64,000 bases of DNA from Enterobacter kobei (GCF_018323985.1 NZ_AP024590.1:1-64000), one strand, 5' to 3'. Positions 8,880-17,929 are shown, counted from the first letter of the stretch. Translations and numbers: made by a program. Notes: generated from the sequence alone by a model not told the origin.

Positions 8880-9480
8880 ACTCCCGCTTATCGCGATCCT
8901 GCGAGGCATCACGCCGGAAGAGGCACTGGCGCATGTTGGCGCCGTCATCGACGCAGGCTTTGACGCGGTCGAAATTCCGCTGAACTCTCCACAGTGGGAA
9001 AAAAGTCTTCCCGCGATTATCGACACCTGGGGCGACAAAGCACTGATCGGCGCAGGCACGGTTCTTAAGCCCGAACAGGTGGACCAGCTTCACCGCATGG
9101 GGGCCAGGCTTATCGTCACGCCAAATATTCAACCAGAGGTTATTCGCCGGGCGGTGAGCTACGGCATGACGGTCTGCCCGGGATGCGCCACCGCCAGCGA
9201 GGCGTTTACCGCACTGGATGCGGGTGCTCAGGCGCTGAAAGTATTCCCGTCGTCGGCTTTTGGTCCGGATTACATCAAAGCGTTAAAAGCGGTACTCCCG
9301 CCAGAGGTCCCGGTCTTTGCGGTCGGCGGCGTCACCCCGGAAAACCTCGCGCAATGGTTAAACGCAGGCTGTGCCGGGGCGGGTTTAGGCAGCGATCTCT
9401 ATCGCGCAGGCCAGCCCGTTGAGCGCACCGCGCAGCAGGCGAAAGCATTTGTTAAGGCGTATCGAGAGGCAGTGAAATGA
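8863..9480 (+). CDS. dgoA: 2-dehydro-3-deoxy-6-phosphogalactonate aldolase
   Basis: DgoA cleaves KDPGal to pyruvate and glyceraldehyde 3-phosphate. It is a class I (Schiff base) aldolase of the KDPG/KHG family with a TIM barrel. The 205 residues include GFDAVEIPLNS (about 31-41) with the catalytic Glu and ALKVFPSS (about 124-131) with the Schiff-base Lys. FAVGGVTPENL at about 149-159 forms part of the phosphate site. It starts inside the end of dgoK and its stop overlaps dgoD by four bases. Confidence 0.95.
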   Translation: MQWQTKLPLIAILRGITPEEALAHVGAVIDAGFDAVEIPLNSPQWEKSLPAIIDTWGDKALIGAGTVLKPEQVDQLHRMGARLIVTPNIQPEVIRRAVSYGMTVCPGCATASEAFTALDAGAQALKVFPSSAFGPDYIKALKAVLPPEVPVFAVGGVTPENLAQWLNAGCAGAGLGSDLYRAGQPVERTAQQAKAFVKAYREAVK

Positions 9481-10625
9481 AAATAACCAACATCACCACG
9501 TACCGTTTACCCCCGCGCTGGATGTTCCTGAAAATCGACACCGATGAAGGCGTGGTTGGCTGGGGCGAGCCGGTTATTGAGGGACGCGCGCGGACGGTTG
9601 AAGCCGCCGTGCATGAGTTAAGCGAATACCTGATTGGTCAGGATCCGGCGCGCATCAACGACCTGTGGCAGGTGATGTACCGGGCCGGTTTTTATCGCGG
9701 AGGCCCGATCCTGATGAGCGCGATTGCCGGTATCGACCAGGCGTTGTGGGATATTAAAGGAAAAGTCCTGAATGCACCGGTATGGCAACTGATGGGCGGC
9801 CTGGTACGTGACAAAATCAAAGCCTATAGCTGGGTGGGTGGCGATCGCCCTGCGGAAGTGATCGAGGGAATTAAAAAATTACGCGGCATCGGGTTTGATA
9901 CGTTCAAGCTCAACGGTTGTGAAGAGATGGGCATTATCGATAATTCCCGCGCGGTGGATACCGCTGTAAATACGGTAGCGCAAATTCGTGAAACCTTCGG
10001 CAACGATATTGAATTCGGTCTCGATTTCCATGGCCGCGTCAGTGCGCCGATGGCGAAAGTATTAATTAAAGAGCTGGAACAATACCGACCTTTATTTATT
10101 GAAGAGCCGGTATTAGCAGAACAGGCGGAATATTACCCGAAACTGGCGGCCCAGACGCATATTCCTATTGCCGCCGGTGAACGCATGTTCTCACGCTTTG
10201 AGTTTAAACGTGTGCTGGAAGCGGGTGGGCTTGCGATCCTGCAACCCGATTTGTCACACGCGGGCGGTATCACCGAATGCTATAAAATTGCCGGCATGGC
10301 AGAAGCCTATGACGTCGCGCTGGCACCACACTGTCCCCTGGGACCGATTGCGCTGGCGGCCTGTCTGCACGTGGACTTCGTCTCACGCAATGCCGTATTC
10401 CAGGAACAAAGCATGGGCATCCACTATAACAAAGGCGCCGAATTGCTGGACTTCGTGAAAAATAAAGAAGACTTCAATATGGAAGGCGGATTCTTTAAAC
10501 CGCTCACCAAACCGGGCCTCGGTGTTGAAATCGACGAAGAGCGCGTCATTGAACGTAGCAAAACGGCGCCGGACTGGCGTAATCCACTGTGGCGGCATGA
10601 GGATGGCTCCGTCGCTGAGTGGTAA
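9477..10625 (+). CDS. dgoD: D-galactonate dehydratase
   Basis: DgoD dehydrates D-galactonate to 2-dehydro-3-deoxygalactonate, the first catabolic step. It is an enolase-superfamily enzyme of the mandelate racemase subgroup with 382 residues. Metal ligands are visible in GLDFHGR (Asp, with the catalytic His two residues on), in FIEEPV (Glu) and in AAGERMFSR (Glu). The second catalytic His lies in ALAPHCPLGPIALAA. It overlaps dgoA by four bases and is separated from dgoT by a REP-bearing gap. Confidence 0.96.
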   Translation: MKITNITTYRLPPRWMFLKIDTDEGVVGWGEPVIEGRARTVEAAVHELSEYLIGQDPARINDLWQVMYRAGFYRGGPILMSAIAGIDQALWDIKGKVLNAPVWQLMGGLVRDKIKAYSWVGGDRPAEVIEGIKKLRGIGFDTFKLNGCEEMGIIDNSRAVDTAVNTVAQIRETFGNDIEFGLDFHGRVSAPMAKVLIKELEQYRPLFIEEPVLAEQAEYYPKLAAQTHIPIAAGERMFSRFEFKRVLEAGGLAILQPDLSHAGGITECYKIAGMAEAYDVALAPHCPLGPIALAACLHVDFVSRNAVFQEQSMGIHYNKGAELLDFVKNKEDFNMEGGFFKPLTKPGLGVEIDEERVIERSKTAPDWRNPLWRHEDGSVAEW

Positions 10626-10628
10626 TTT

Positions 10629-10696
10629 GCCGGATGGCGCTACGCTTATCCGGCCTACGATAAAGTAGGCCCGGCAAACAACGTGCCGCCGGGCAA
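10629..10696. repeat. REP/BIME element between dgoD and dgoT
   Basis: GCCGGATGGCGCTACGCTTA followed by TCCGGCCTAC, and then GTAGGCCCGGCA and GCCGCCGGGCA. These are two inversely oriented REP (PU) units forming a BIME. It probably stabilises the upstream dgoRKAD message relative to dgoT. Confidence 0.85.
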
Positions 10697-10785
10697 AAAA
10701 TAGTAAATACAAAAATATAACCCTCTGTAAATTACAGGGCATGGTGAGCGGCTTCGCTATGCCCAAAATCTGGAGACAGATTGCG

Positions 10786-12078
10786 ATGGATATTTCCGTT
10801 ACTGCTGCAAAACCTGGTCGTCGCCGTTATCTGACGCTGTTTATGATCTTTATTACCGTGGTTATTTGCTACGTTGACCGGGCAAATCTTGCCGTGGCCT
10901 CAGCCCATATTCAGGAAGAATTTGGCATCACCAAAGCGGAAATGGGTTACGTCTTTTCGGCGTTCGCCTGGCTTTATACGCTATGTCAGATCCCCGGCGG
11001 CTGGTTCCTCGATCGTGTGGGGTCACGTTTAACCTATTTTATTGCCATTTTCGGCTGGTCAGTGGCGACGCTGTTCCAGGGGTTTGCCACGGGGCTGATG
11101 TCGTTGATTGGTCTGCGGGCGATCACCGGTATTTTCGAAGCCCCCGCGTTTCCGACCAATAACCGGATGGTGACCAGCTGGTTCCCGGAACATGAACGCG
11201 CATCGGCGGTGGGCTTTTATACGTCAGGGCAATTTGTGGGGCTGGCTTTCCTGACGCCGCTGCTGATCTGGATCCAGGAAATACTGAGCTGGCACTGGGT
11301 GTTTATTGTCACCGGCGGTATCGGGATTATCTGGTCATTGATTTGGTTTAAGGTCTATCAGCCGCCGCGCCTGACCAAAAGCATCACCAAAGCCGAACTG
11401 GATTACATCCGTGACGGTGGTGGTCTGGTAGATGGCGATGCGCCGGTTAAAAAAGCGGAGCGTCAGCCGCTGACAAAGGCAGACTGGAAACTGGTCTTTC
11501 ATCGCAAGTTGATCGGGGTTTACCTGGGGCAGTTTGCCGTGACCTCAACGCTGTGGTTCTTCCTGACCTGGTTCCCCAACTACCTGACCCAGGAGAAAGG
11601 CATCACCGCGCTGAAGGCAGGGTTTATGACTACCGTACCCTTCCTGGCGGCCTTCTTTGGCGTACTGCTTTCCGGCTGGCTGGCGGATAAGCTGGTGAAA
11701 AAAGGCTTCTCGCTGGGTGTGGCACGCAAGACGCCGATTATCTGCGGTTTACTGATCTCTACCTGCATCATGGGCGCGAACTACACGAATGATCCGGTTT
11801 GGATCATGACGCTGATGGCCATCGCGTTCTTCGGCAATGGCTTTGCGTCTATCACCTGGTCGCTGGTCTCTTCCCTTGCGCCGATGCGTCTGATAGGCCT
11901 GACCGGCGGGGTGTTTAACTTTGTCGGCGGGCTGGGCGGTATCACCGTGCCGCTGGTGATCGGCTACCTTGCTCAGGGGTACGGTTTCGCGCCAGCGCTG
12001 GTTTACATTTCCGCCGTGGCCCTGGTCGGCGCGCTGTCTTACATCCTGCTGGTGGGGGATGTGAAGCGCGTCGGTTAA
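10786..12078 (+). CDS. dgoT: D-galactonate transporter DgoT (MFS, ACS family)
   Basis: DgoT imports D-galactonate by proton symport across the inner membrane. The ATG at 10786 gives MDISVTAAKPGRRRYL and 430 residues, the E. coli length; an upstream in-frame ATG at 10741 would add an unlikely 15-residue leader. Twelve membrane helices are evident. The MFS motif GWFLDRVGSR follows helix 2. The sequence CYVDRANLAVASAHIQEEFG in helix 1 is typical of the anion:cation symporter family. The stop codon overlaps the convergent cbrA stop by four bases. Confidence 0.95.
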   Translation: MDISVTAAKPGRRRYLTLFMIFITVVICYVDRANLAVASAHIQEEFGITKAEMGYVFSAFAWLYTLCQIPGGWFLDRVGSRLTYFIAIFGWSVATLFQGFATGLMSLIGLRAITGIFEAPAFPTNNRMVTSWFPEHERASAVGFYTSGQFVGLAFLTPLLIWIQEILSWHWVFIVTGGIGIIWSLIWFKVYQPPRLTKSITKAELDYIRDGGGLVDGDAPVKKAERQPLTKADWKLVFHRKLIGVYLGQFAVTSTLWFFLTWFPNYLTQEKGITALKAGFMTTVPFLAAFFGVLLSGWLADKLVKKGFSLGVARKTPIICGLLISTCIMGANYTNDPVWIMTLMAIAFFGNGFASITWSLVSSLAPMRLIGLTGGVFNFVGGLGGITVPLVIGYLAQGYGFAPALVYISAVALVGALSYILLVGDVKRVG

Positions 12079-13181
12079 TGCTCGTTTACCAGCCCGCCCG
12101 ACATTGTGGCGGGCTGCGTATGCGGATTGAGCGGGATATGCGCCACCTTGCTTTGCATTATCCACTTTCTTAATGCCGGTGCGGTTAAACACCGGCTTTT
12201 CAGTATCTTGCCGTAAAGTTTGACGCGTAATTTTCGCGTTGCCCGCCAGTATGCCTGGTTCGCCTGCGTGGTCTTTTGTGCCAGCACATCATGCAGGATC
12301 TCCGCGCTGTCCAGCGCATAGCTAATGCCCTCCAGCGAACTGGCGCTGATAAACCCCGCGGCTTCGCCGATCAAAAACGCATTCTCTTTGCCGCCGACAA
12401 AATCCGCCCAGCGCGACGGGAAGAGTACGGTGCATTTCTCGCTTTTCACCGGCGCGCTGAACTGAAAATCGAATACGCTCATTTTCTCTTTCAACGTCTC
12501 ATAGCGCGCCTGCCCCTCTTTCATCGGGTACGCACCGCCAAAAATAAAATAGCCGTCTTTGCTGATGCTCCAGGAATAGCAGTCAGTGATGCGGTTATCA
12601 AAAATGCAGGAGTAAAACGGCACCGGGTGCTGCTCCGTAAACCATTGCTGGATGGCGACATATTTACGGATCTGATGATCGGGATAAAGATGGCGGCGCA
12701 CCAGGGAGTTCGCGCCGTCAGCTCCCACCAGATAGCGGGCAGTGATCTGCTGCTCCCGGCCGTCGGCCATGAACATGACCTGCCAGCTATCGCCGGTGCG
12801 GCAGATTTTCCGGCACAGGCTGTCATGGTGGACCACTACATCATCGGGGATAAGGGATTTCATCCATAAATCAAAAGCATGGCGATTGATATTGATATAG
12901 CTGCGCTGGTAATTACGCGTCAGCGCGGCGGTGACATCGACGGTTTTAACGCTAAAGATTTGCGGATTGGCGATAACGCTGACCGGCAGGGTAATGCCCG
13001 CGCGGATAAACGAACGCTGGGCATCCGGAGCCAGCAAACCGCCGCACGGCTTGTTAAAACCGTCGCTGCCGTGCTGCTGTTTTTTATCCAGCGCAATCAC
13101 ACGCATCTTACCGCTCAGCTGCCGTGCCAGCGCTGAACCCGCAGGCCCTAAGCCAATAATCGCCACGTCAAAATGTTCCAT
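12075..13181 (-). CDS. cbrA: FAD-dependent oxidoreductase CbrA (geranylgeranyl reductase family)
   Basis: CbrA (YidS) belongs to the geranylgeranyl-reductase-like FAD proteins; in E. coli it is induced through CreBC and linked to colicin E2 tolerance, but its substrate is not known. The Rossmann FAD motif IGLGPAGSALA is at residues 8-18 and the second FAD motif FLIGEAAGFISASS at about 268-281. I chose the ATG at 13181 (MEHFDVAIIG) because it matches E. coli; a GTG four codons upstream is possible. The C-terminus is about 14 residues longer than in E. coli and ends in the convergent overlap with dgoT. Confidence 0.88.
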   Translation of the reverse strand: MEHFDVAIIGLGPAGSALARQLSGKMRVIALDKKQQHGSDGFNKPCGGLLAPDAQRSFIRAGITLPVSVIANPQIFSVKTVDVTAALTRNYQRSYININRHAFDLWMKSLIPDDVVVHHDSLCRKICRTGDSWQVMFMADGREQQITARYLVGADGANSLVRRHLYPDHQIRKYVAIQQWFTEQHPVPFYSCIFDNRITDCYSWSISKDGYFIFGGAYPMKEGQARYETLKEKMSVFDFQFSAPVKSEKCTVLFPSRWADFVGGKENAFLIGEAAGFISASSLEGISYALDSAEILHDVLAQKTTQANQAYWRATRKLRVKLYGKILKSRCLTAPALRKWIMQSKVAHIPLNPHTQPATMSGGLVNEH

Positions 13182-13312
13182 CTTCTTGTCCACAGAGAGG
13201 GGAATAGGCGGTACTGTAGAAAACGAATATGAAGTCGGTGTGAAGTCCTGCTGCCGTCGTCAGAAAAGTATGCTGTACTGAGCGCTCACGACGCCCGCTA
13301 ACGGATAACGAC

Positions 13313-14539
13313 ATGAAACAAATCACTTTTGCAGCACAACACTATCAGCTGACCAATACCCAAACCTGGACGCCGGACAGCCAGTGGCTGGTGTATGACG
13401 TGCGGCCCTCTGGTGCCTCTTTTACCGGGCGTACCATTGAGCGCGTGAATGTGCACACCGGTGCCGTCGAGGTGATTTACACCGCCCCTGAGGGGGCGCA
13501 CGTCGGCGTGGTGACGGTGCATCCCGCCGCGGAAAAATATGTCTTTATCCACGGCCCGGAAAACCCCGACGCAGAGTGGCAGTACGATTTTCACCACCGG
13601 CGCGGCGTGGTGACGCACGCAGGTCACACCCGTAATCTGGATGCGATGGATATCACCGCACCCTTCACCCCCGGCGCACTGCGGGGCGGCAGCCATGTGC
13701 ATGTCTACAGTCCGAACGGTGACTACGTCAGCTTTACCTATAACGATCACGTGATGCATACGCTCTCCCCGGCGCGGGATCTGCGCAACGTCGGTGTGGC
13801 AGCCCCCTTTGGCCCGGTAAGCCCACCGTGCACGCATCCGCGGGAATATGCCGGCAGCCACTGGTGCGTGCTGGTCAGCACTACTACCCCCGCACCGCGA
13901 CCGGGCAGCGATGACATCAACCGGGCTTACGAAGAAGGCTGGGTGGGAAACCACGCGCTGGCATTTATCGGCGATACGCTGTCGATGGACGGAGAGAAAG
14001 TCCCTGAGCTGTTTATCGTCTCGTTGCCGCGAACTGAGGCGGCCTGGAAGCAGGCGGGCGATCGGCCATTAGCCGGAACGCCTGATACGCTGCCCGCGCC
14101 ACCCGCAGGCGTCATGCAAAAACGGCTGACTTTTACCCACGATCGGCCTTTTCCGGGGCTGGTGAGCACGCCGCGCCACTGGGTGCGCAGCAATCCGCAG
14201 GCGACTGCCATTGCGTTTCTGATGCGTGATGAGCAGGGTATTGTTCAGTTATGGCTGATATCGCCGGAGGGCGGGGAGCCGCGCCAGCTGACGCACAATG
14301 CCAGCGATATTCAGTCCGCATTTAACTGGCATCCGTCAGGTAATGCGCTGGGCTTTGTGCTGGAAAACCGCATAGCGATGTGTGACGCGCAACGCGGCGA
14401 CATCACCTTTCTGACAACCGATCATGAGAATGCACCAGCCGCAGACGCGGTAGTCTTTTCGCCGGACGGGCGACACATCGCCTGGATGGAAGAGACGCAG
14501 GGGTACCGTCAACTGTGGTTAACGGCAACCGGATCATAA
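13313..14539 (+). CDS. yidR: Uncharacterised protein YidR (DUF3748)
   Basis: YidR is a conserved enterobacterial protein of the DUF3748 family with no established function. The 408 residues show TolB/oligogalacturonate-lyase-like beta-propeller repeats, for example WTPDSQWLVYDVRP near the N-terminus and WHPSGNALGFV and FSPDGRHIAWMEE near the C-terminus. There is no signal peptide, so it is probably cytoplasmic. It is divergent from cbrA and converges on yidQ, whose stop lies two bases away, the same arrangement as in E. coli. Confidence 0.88.
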   Translation: MKQITFAAQHYQLTNTQTWTPDSQWLVYDVRPSGASFTGRTIERVNVHTGAVEVIYTAPEGAHVGVVTVHPAAEKYVFIHGPENPDAEWQYDFHHRRGVVTHAGHTRNLDAMDITAPFTPGALRGGSHVHVYSPNGDYVSFTYNDHVMHTLSPARDLRNVGVAAPFGPVSPPCTHPREYAGSHWCVLVSTTTPAPRPGSDDINRAYEEGWVGNHALAFIGDTLSMDGEKVPELFIVSLPRTEAAWKQAGDRPLAGTPDTLPAPPAGVMQKRLTFTHDRPFPGLVSTPRHWVRSNPQATAIAFLMRDEQGIVQLWLISPEGGEPRQLTHNASDIQSAFNWHPSGNALGFVLENRIAMCDAQRGDITFLTTDHENAPAADAVVFSPDGRHIAWMEETQGYRQLWLTATGS

Positions 14540-14540
14540 A

Positions 14541-14864
14541 TCAGGGACCGACGGCGGGCGGGATCACGGAGTTAGTTGCCAGATTCGCCTGCTCGCTTTT
14601 CTCGACGCGCGATCGCAATGAATTGTCTTTGCGGAATAAATCCCAGGGCAGCAGCAGCGTATCCACTACCGCCGTAAAGGGCATATCCAGCGCCACCAGC
14701 GATTTCATGCCGATGCTGGTGTCATCATCGCCGAGCATTTTTGTGCTGGCGCTGGTGCCGGGGTAAATACCCTCTTTGCCGCCGGTATGGGACATCACGC
14801 TGGAGCAACCGCCGATCGACATCATCCCGCTTACGACAGCCAGTGTTAGAAGAACGTTTTTCAT
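14541..14864 (-). CDS. yidQ: Lipoprotein YidQ (DUF1375)
   Basis: YidQ is a 107-residue predicted outer-membrane lipoprotein. The N-terminus MKNVLLTLAVVSGMMS is a signal peptide ending in the lipobox SIGGC, with acylated Cys at about residue 20 followed by Ser-Ser, which suggests outer-membrane sorting. The mature part contains the DUF1375 segment KEGIYPGTSASTKML and LDMPFTAVVDTLLLPWD, typical of small YceK-like lipoproteins. It is divergent from ibpA. Function is unknown. Confidence 0.85.
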   Translation of the reverse strand: MKNVLLTLAVVSGMMSIGGCSSVMSHTGGKEGIYPGTSASTKMLGDDDTSIGMKSLVALDMPFTAVVDTLLLPWDLFRKDNSLRSRVEKSEQANLATNSVIPPAVGP

Positions 14865-14930
14865 GACGATTTGATCATAGTGAGTGGCCGTACACGCTTA
14901 TAGCGATCCTGAACGTAAAAGAGTAGTGAA

Positions 14931-14953
14931 GGAGCGCCACACTGTGGCGCTCC
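14931..14953. repeat. 23-bp near-perfect palindrome upstream of ibpA
   Basis: GGAGCGCCACA (14931-14941), one central base, then TGTGGCGCTCC (14943-14953). It lies between yidQ and the ibpA promoter. The sequence CCCAGTTTAAC follows, so it could act as a weak terminator for upstream + strand transcription or as a protein-binding site. I cannot tell which. Confidence 0.6.
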
Positions 14954-15030
14954 TCCCAGTTTAACAATTTATGCTGTTACCCAGTCTATGCAATGACTGC
15001 GAAAGTGCAAAAAAAAGTCAGACAAACACC

Positions 15031-15058
15031 CTTGAAAAGAAAATGACTGCACCCATTT
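15031..15058 (+). promoter_or_regulatory. Sigma-32 heat-shock promoter of ibpAB
   Basis: CTTGAAA at 15031-15037 and CCCATTT at 15052-15058, separated by 14 bases, match the sigma-32 consensus (CTTGAAA, 13-15 bases, CCCCATNT). The predicted start at about 15065 gives a leader of about 97 bases, close to that of E. coli ibpA. Confidence 0.88.
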
Positions 15059-15064
15059 TAGGTA

Positions 15065-15161
15065 GTGTCCCGGAAAGAACACGCCTGCGGGGTGTTCAGG
15101 GGCCAACAAGCCTGTCCATTGTGGAAGGCTGATAATTCTCGCTGATTTCAGGAGCTTATTT
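15065..15161 (+). ncRNA. ROSE-type RNA thermometer in the ibpA leader
   Basis: The leader between the sigma-32 start and the ibpA ATG can fold into successive hairpins. The last one pairs the anti-Shine-Dalgarno segment CTCGCT (about 15135-15145) with the ribosome-binding site AGGAGC just before the ATG. ibpA genes of enterobacteria are known to carry a ROSE thermometer of this form, which melts at heat-shock temperature. The position and the CGCT...AGGAGC pairing support it here. Confidence 0.8.
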
Positions 15162-15575
15162 ATGCGTAACTTCGATCTTTCTCCGCTGTACCGTTCTGCC
15201 ATTGGTTTCGATCGCCTGTTCAACCTGTTAGAAAATAATCAAACTCAAAGTAACGGCGGCTACCCTCCGTATAACGTTGAGCTGGTTGACGAAAACCACT
15301 ACCGCATCGCCATTGCCGTTGCCGGTTTTGCAGAAAGCGAGCTGGAGATCACCGCCCAGGACAACGTGCTGGTGGTGAAAGGCGCCCATGCCGCCGACCA
15401 GAAAGAGCGCACCTACCTCTATCAGGGCATCGCCGAACGTAACTTCGAGCGCAAATTCCAGTTAGCCGAAAACATTCATGTGCGTGGCGCTAACCTGGTC
15501 AACGGCCTGCTGTTTATCGATCTGGAACGCGTCATTCCGGAAGCGCACAAACCGCGCCGTATCGAAATCAACTAA
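15162..15575 (+). CDS. ibpA: Small heat-shock protein IbpA
   Basis: IbpA is an Hsp20/alpha-crystallin holdase that associates with IbpB on aggregated proteins and passes them to DnaK-ClpB. It has 137 residues, as in E. coli. The alpha-crystallin domain spans about 30-125 and ends with the canonical IEI motif (RRIEIN) at the C-terminus. Expression is expected at two levels: the sigma-32 promoter and the leader thermometer directly upstream. Confidence 0.97.
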   Translation: MRNFDLSPLYRSAIGFDRLFNLLENNQTQSNGGYPPYNVELVDENHYRIAIAVAGFAESELEITAQDNVLVVKGAHAADQKERTYLYQGIAERNFERKFQLAENIHVRGANLVNGLLFIDLERVIPEAHKPRRIEIN

Positions 15576-15630
15576 TCGTCAGGGTCGCCTGCGCGGCCCG
15601 TTAAACCTTGCTCGCCGTCAGGGAGCAGAT

Positions 15631-15648
15631 GCCTGTCTTCGGACAGGC
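15631..15648 (+). repeat. UUCG-capped hairpin between ibpA and ibpB
   Basis: GCCTGTC, loop TTCG, GACAGGC: a seven-base-pair stem with a UUCG tetraloop, 35 bases upstream of the ibpB ATG. In E. coli the ibpA-ibpB spacer carries a structured element tied to processing and heat control of ibpB; this hairpin probably serves the same purpose. Confidence 0.65.
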
Positions 15649-15682
15649 AGGAATATACTCGCTTCACAGAAGGAGAATAACC

Positions 15683-16111
15683 ATGCGTAACTACGATTTG
15701 TCCCCACTTCTGCGTCAATGGATCGGTTTTGACAAACTGGCTAATGCGCTGCAAAACACGGCTGAAGGTCAGTCTTTCCCGCCGTACAACATCGAAAAAA
15801 GCGACGATAACCACTACCGCATCACGCTGGCGCTGGCCGGGTTCCGTCAGGACGATTTAGAGATCCAACTGGAAGGGCAGCGTCTGACCATCAAAGGCAC
15901 GCCGGAAAAACCTGCCAGTGAACCGAAATGGCTGCATCAGGGCCTGGTTATCCAGCCGTTCAGCCTGGGCTTCACGCTGGCAGAACATATGGAAGTCGAT
16001 AACGCGACCTTCACCAATGGCTTGTTGCACATCGATCTGACCCGCAACGTGCCGGAAGCCATTGCGCCGCAGCGTATCGCCATCAGCGAACGCCCTGCGC
16101 TGAACAGCTAA
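15683..16111 (+). CDS. ibpB: Small heat-shock protein IbpB
   Basis: IbpB is the partner of IbpA and gives the complex its chaperone activity toward disaggregation. The ATG at 15683 is preceded by AGAAGGAG and gives 142 residues, the E. coli length, beginning MRNYDLSPLLRQWIGF. The alpha-crystallin domain covers about 28-125 and the IAI motif (PQRIAIS) lies near the C-terminus. It is cotranscribed with ibpA; the open frame extends upstream to 15608 but the upstream part has no homology. Confidence 0.97.
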   Translation: MRNYDLSPLLRQWIGFDKLANALQNTAEGQSFPPYNIEKSDDNHYRITLALAGFRQDDLEIQLEGQRLTIKGTPEKPASEPKWLHQGLVIQPFSLGFTLAEHMEVDNATFTNGLLHIDLTRNVPEAIAPQRIAISERPALNS

Positions 16112-16134
16112 GTCTTTCTCTCCTTTGATCTTCT

Positions 16135-16163
16135 GGCCGGGCCAGCGCCATGCTGACCCGGCC
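16135..16163 (+). terminator. Hairpin after ibpB
   Basis: GGCCGGG...CAGC / GCTG...CCCGGCC forms a long GC-rich hairpin 24 bases after the ibpB stop. Only a weak T-rich tract follows (TGCTTGTCT), so termination is plausible but not certain. Confidence 0.55.
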
Positions 16164-16267
16164 TGCTTGTCTCTGCTGACTCCCTTTTGTGCGCCACCAC
16201 CCATACAGCCGCGCTGCGCTCTGCGAAAATCCCTGTAAATAATAGTGTTATTCACAAGGATCCCTTT

Positions 16268-17929
16268 ATGAGTGAGATAGCGTTAACGGTCAGTATTCTG
16301 GCGCTGGTTGCTGTCGTGGGTTTGTGGATCGGCAATATCAAAATCCGTGGCGTGGGCTTCGGGATTGGCGGCGTGCTGTTTGGCGGTATTATCGTCGGGC
16401 ATTTTGTCGATCAGGCCGGGATTGGCCTCAGCAGCGACATGCTGCACGTGATGCAGGAGTTTGGGCTGATCCTCTTTGTTTACACCATCGGCATTCAGGT
16501 CGGGCCGGGCTTTTTCGCCTCGCTGCGGGTGTCGGGATTACGCCTTAATTTGTTCGCCGTGCTGATCGTCGTGATGGGCGGGCTGGTTACCACTCTGCTG
16601 CACAAGCTTTTTGCCATTCCGTTACCGGTAGTGCTGGGGATTTTCTCCGGCGCGGTCACCAACACGCCTGCGCTGGGCGCGGGTCAGCAAATCCTGCGGG
16701 ATTTAGGCACGCCGGGCGTCATCGTCGATCAGATGGGCATGAGTTACGCGATGGCCTATCCGTTCGGCATTTGCGGCATTCTGCTCACCATGTGGCTTAT
16801 GCGGCGGCTGTTTCGCGTCAATATCGATCATGAAGCGCTACAGCATGAGCACAGTGCCGGTAACGGTCACCCCCAGCTTAAAACCATGAATATTCGCGTG
16901 GAAAACCCCAATCTGAACCGCATGGCGATCCAGGATGTGCCGGTACTTAACAGCGACAACATTATCTGCTCCCGTCTCAAACGCGATGACACCCTGATGG
17001 TGCCGTCGCCTTCCACGTTGATCATGCACGGCGACCTGCTGCACCTCGTCGGTCAGGAGGCGGATCTGCGTAACGCGCTGGTGGTGATTGGGCAGGAAGT
17101 CGATACCTCGCTCTCGACACGCGGTACCGATCTGCGCGTTGAACGTGTCGTGGTCACCAACGAAAAGGTGCTCGGCAAAAAAATTCGCGATCTGCACCTC
17201 AAGCAACGTTTTGACGTGGTGATCTCGCGCCTCAACCGCGCCGGGGTGGAGCTGGTGGCCAGCAGCCATGCCAGCCTGCAATTTGGCGATATCCTCAACC
17301 TGGTAGGGCGTCAGGCGTCTATTGATGCGGTGGCTGCCGAAGTGGGGAACGCGCAGCAAAAACTCCAGCAGGTGCAGATGCTGCCGGTGTGTATCGGCAT
17401 CGGCCTCGGCGTGCTGTTAGGCTCCATTCCGCTGTACGTGCCGGGTTTTCCGGTGGCGTTAAAACTCGGGCTGGCGGGCGGGCCGCTGATTATGGCGCTG
17501 ATCCTCGGACGTATCGGCAGCATCGGCAAGCTGTACTGGTTTATGCCGCCCAGTGCCAACCTCGCACTGCGTGAACTGGGGATTGTGCTGTTTCTGGCGG
17601 TCGTCGGCTTAAAATCCGGGGGCGATTTTATCGACACGCTGATTAACGGCGACGGCCTTAACTGGATGGGCTACGGCATACTGATCACCGCCGTGCCGCT
17701 GATCGCCGTCGGTCTGCTGGCGCGTATTTTTACGAAAATGAACTACCTGACGCTGTGCGGTATGCTGGCCGGTTCAATGACCGATCCCCCGGCGCTCGCC
17801 TTCGCCAACGGCCTGCATGCCACCAGCGGCGCGGCCGCGCTCTCCTATGCCACGGTGTACCCGCTGGTGATGTTTCTGCGCATCATCACTCCGCAGCTGC
17901 TGGCGGTATTATTCTGGGGAATGGGTTAA
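16268..17929 (+). CDS. yidE: Putative transporter YidE (AAEX family)
   Basis: YidE is an inner-membrane protein of the aspartate:alanine exchanger (AAEX) family whose substrate is unknown. The ATG at 16268, with AAGGA upstream, gives 553 residues as in E. coli. Five membrane helices occupy about 1-185. Two RCK_C (TrkA-C) regulatory domains follow at about 205-290 and 296-378. A second helix block covers 380-553. The paired signatures GAVTNTPALGAGQQ (about 131-144) and GSMTDPPALAFAN (about 501-513) are the AAEX half-repeat motifs. Its end overlaps the convergent yidP by 21 bases. Confidence 0.92.
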   Translation: MSEIALTVSILALVAVVGLWIGNIKIRGVGFGIGGVLFGGIIVGHFVDQAGIGLSSDMLHVMQEFGLILFVYTIGIQVGPGFFASLRVSGLRLNLFAVLIVVMGGLVTTLLHKLFAIPLPVVLGIFSGAVTNTPALGAGQQILRDLGTPGVIVDQMGMSYAMAYPFGICGILLTMWLMRRLFRVNIDHEALQHEHSAGNGHPQLKTMNIRVENPNLNRMAIQDVPVLNSDNIICSRLKRDDTLMVPSPSTLIMHGDLLHLVGQEADLRNALVVIGQEVDTSLSTRGTDLRVERVVVTNEKVLGKKIRDLHLKQRFDVVISRLNRAGVELVASSHASLQFGDILNLVGRQASIDAVAAEVGNAQQKLQQVQMLPVCIGIGLGVLLGSIPLYVPGFPVALKLGLAGGPLIMALILGRIGSIGKLYWFMPPSANLALRELGIVLFLAVVGLKSGGDFIDTLINGDGLNWMGYGILITAVPLIAVGLLARIFTKMNYLTLCGMLAGSMTDPPALAFANGLHATSGAAALSYATVYPLVMFLRIITPQLLAVLFWGMG

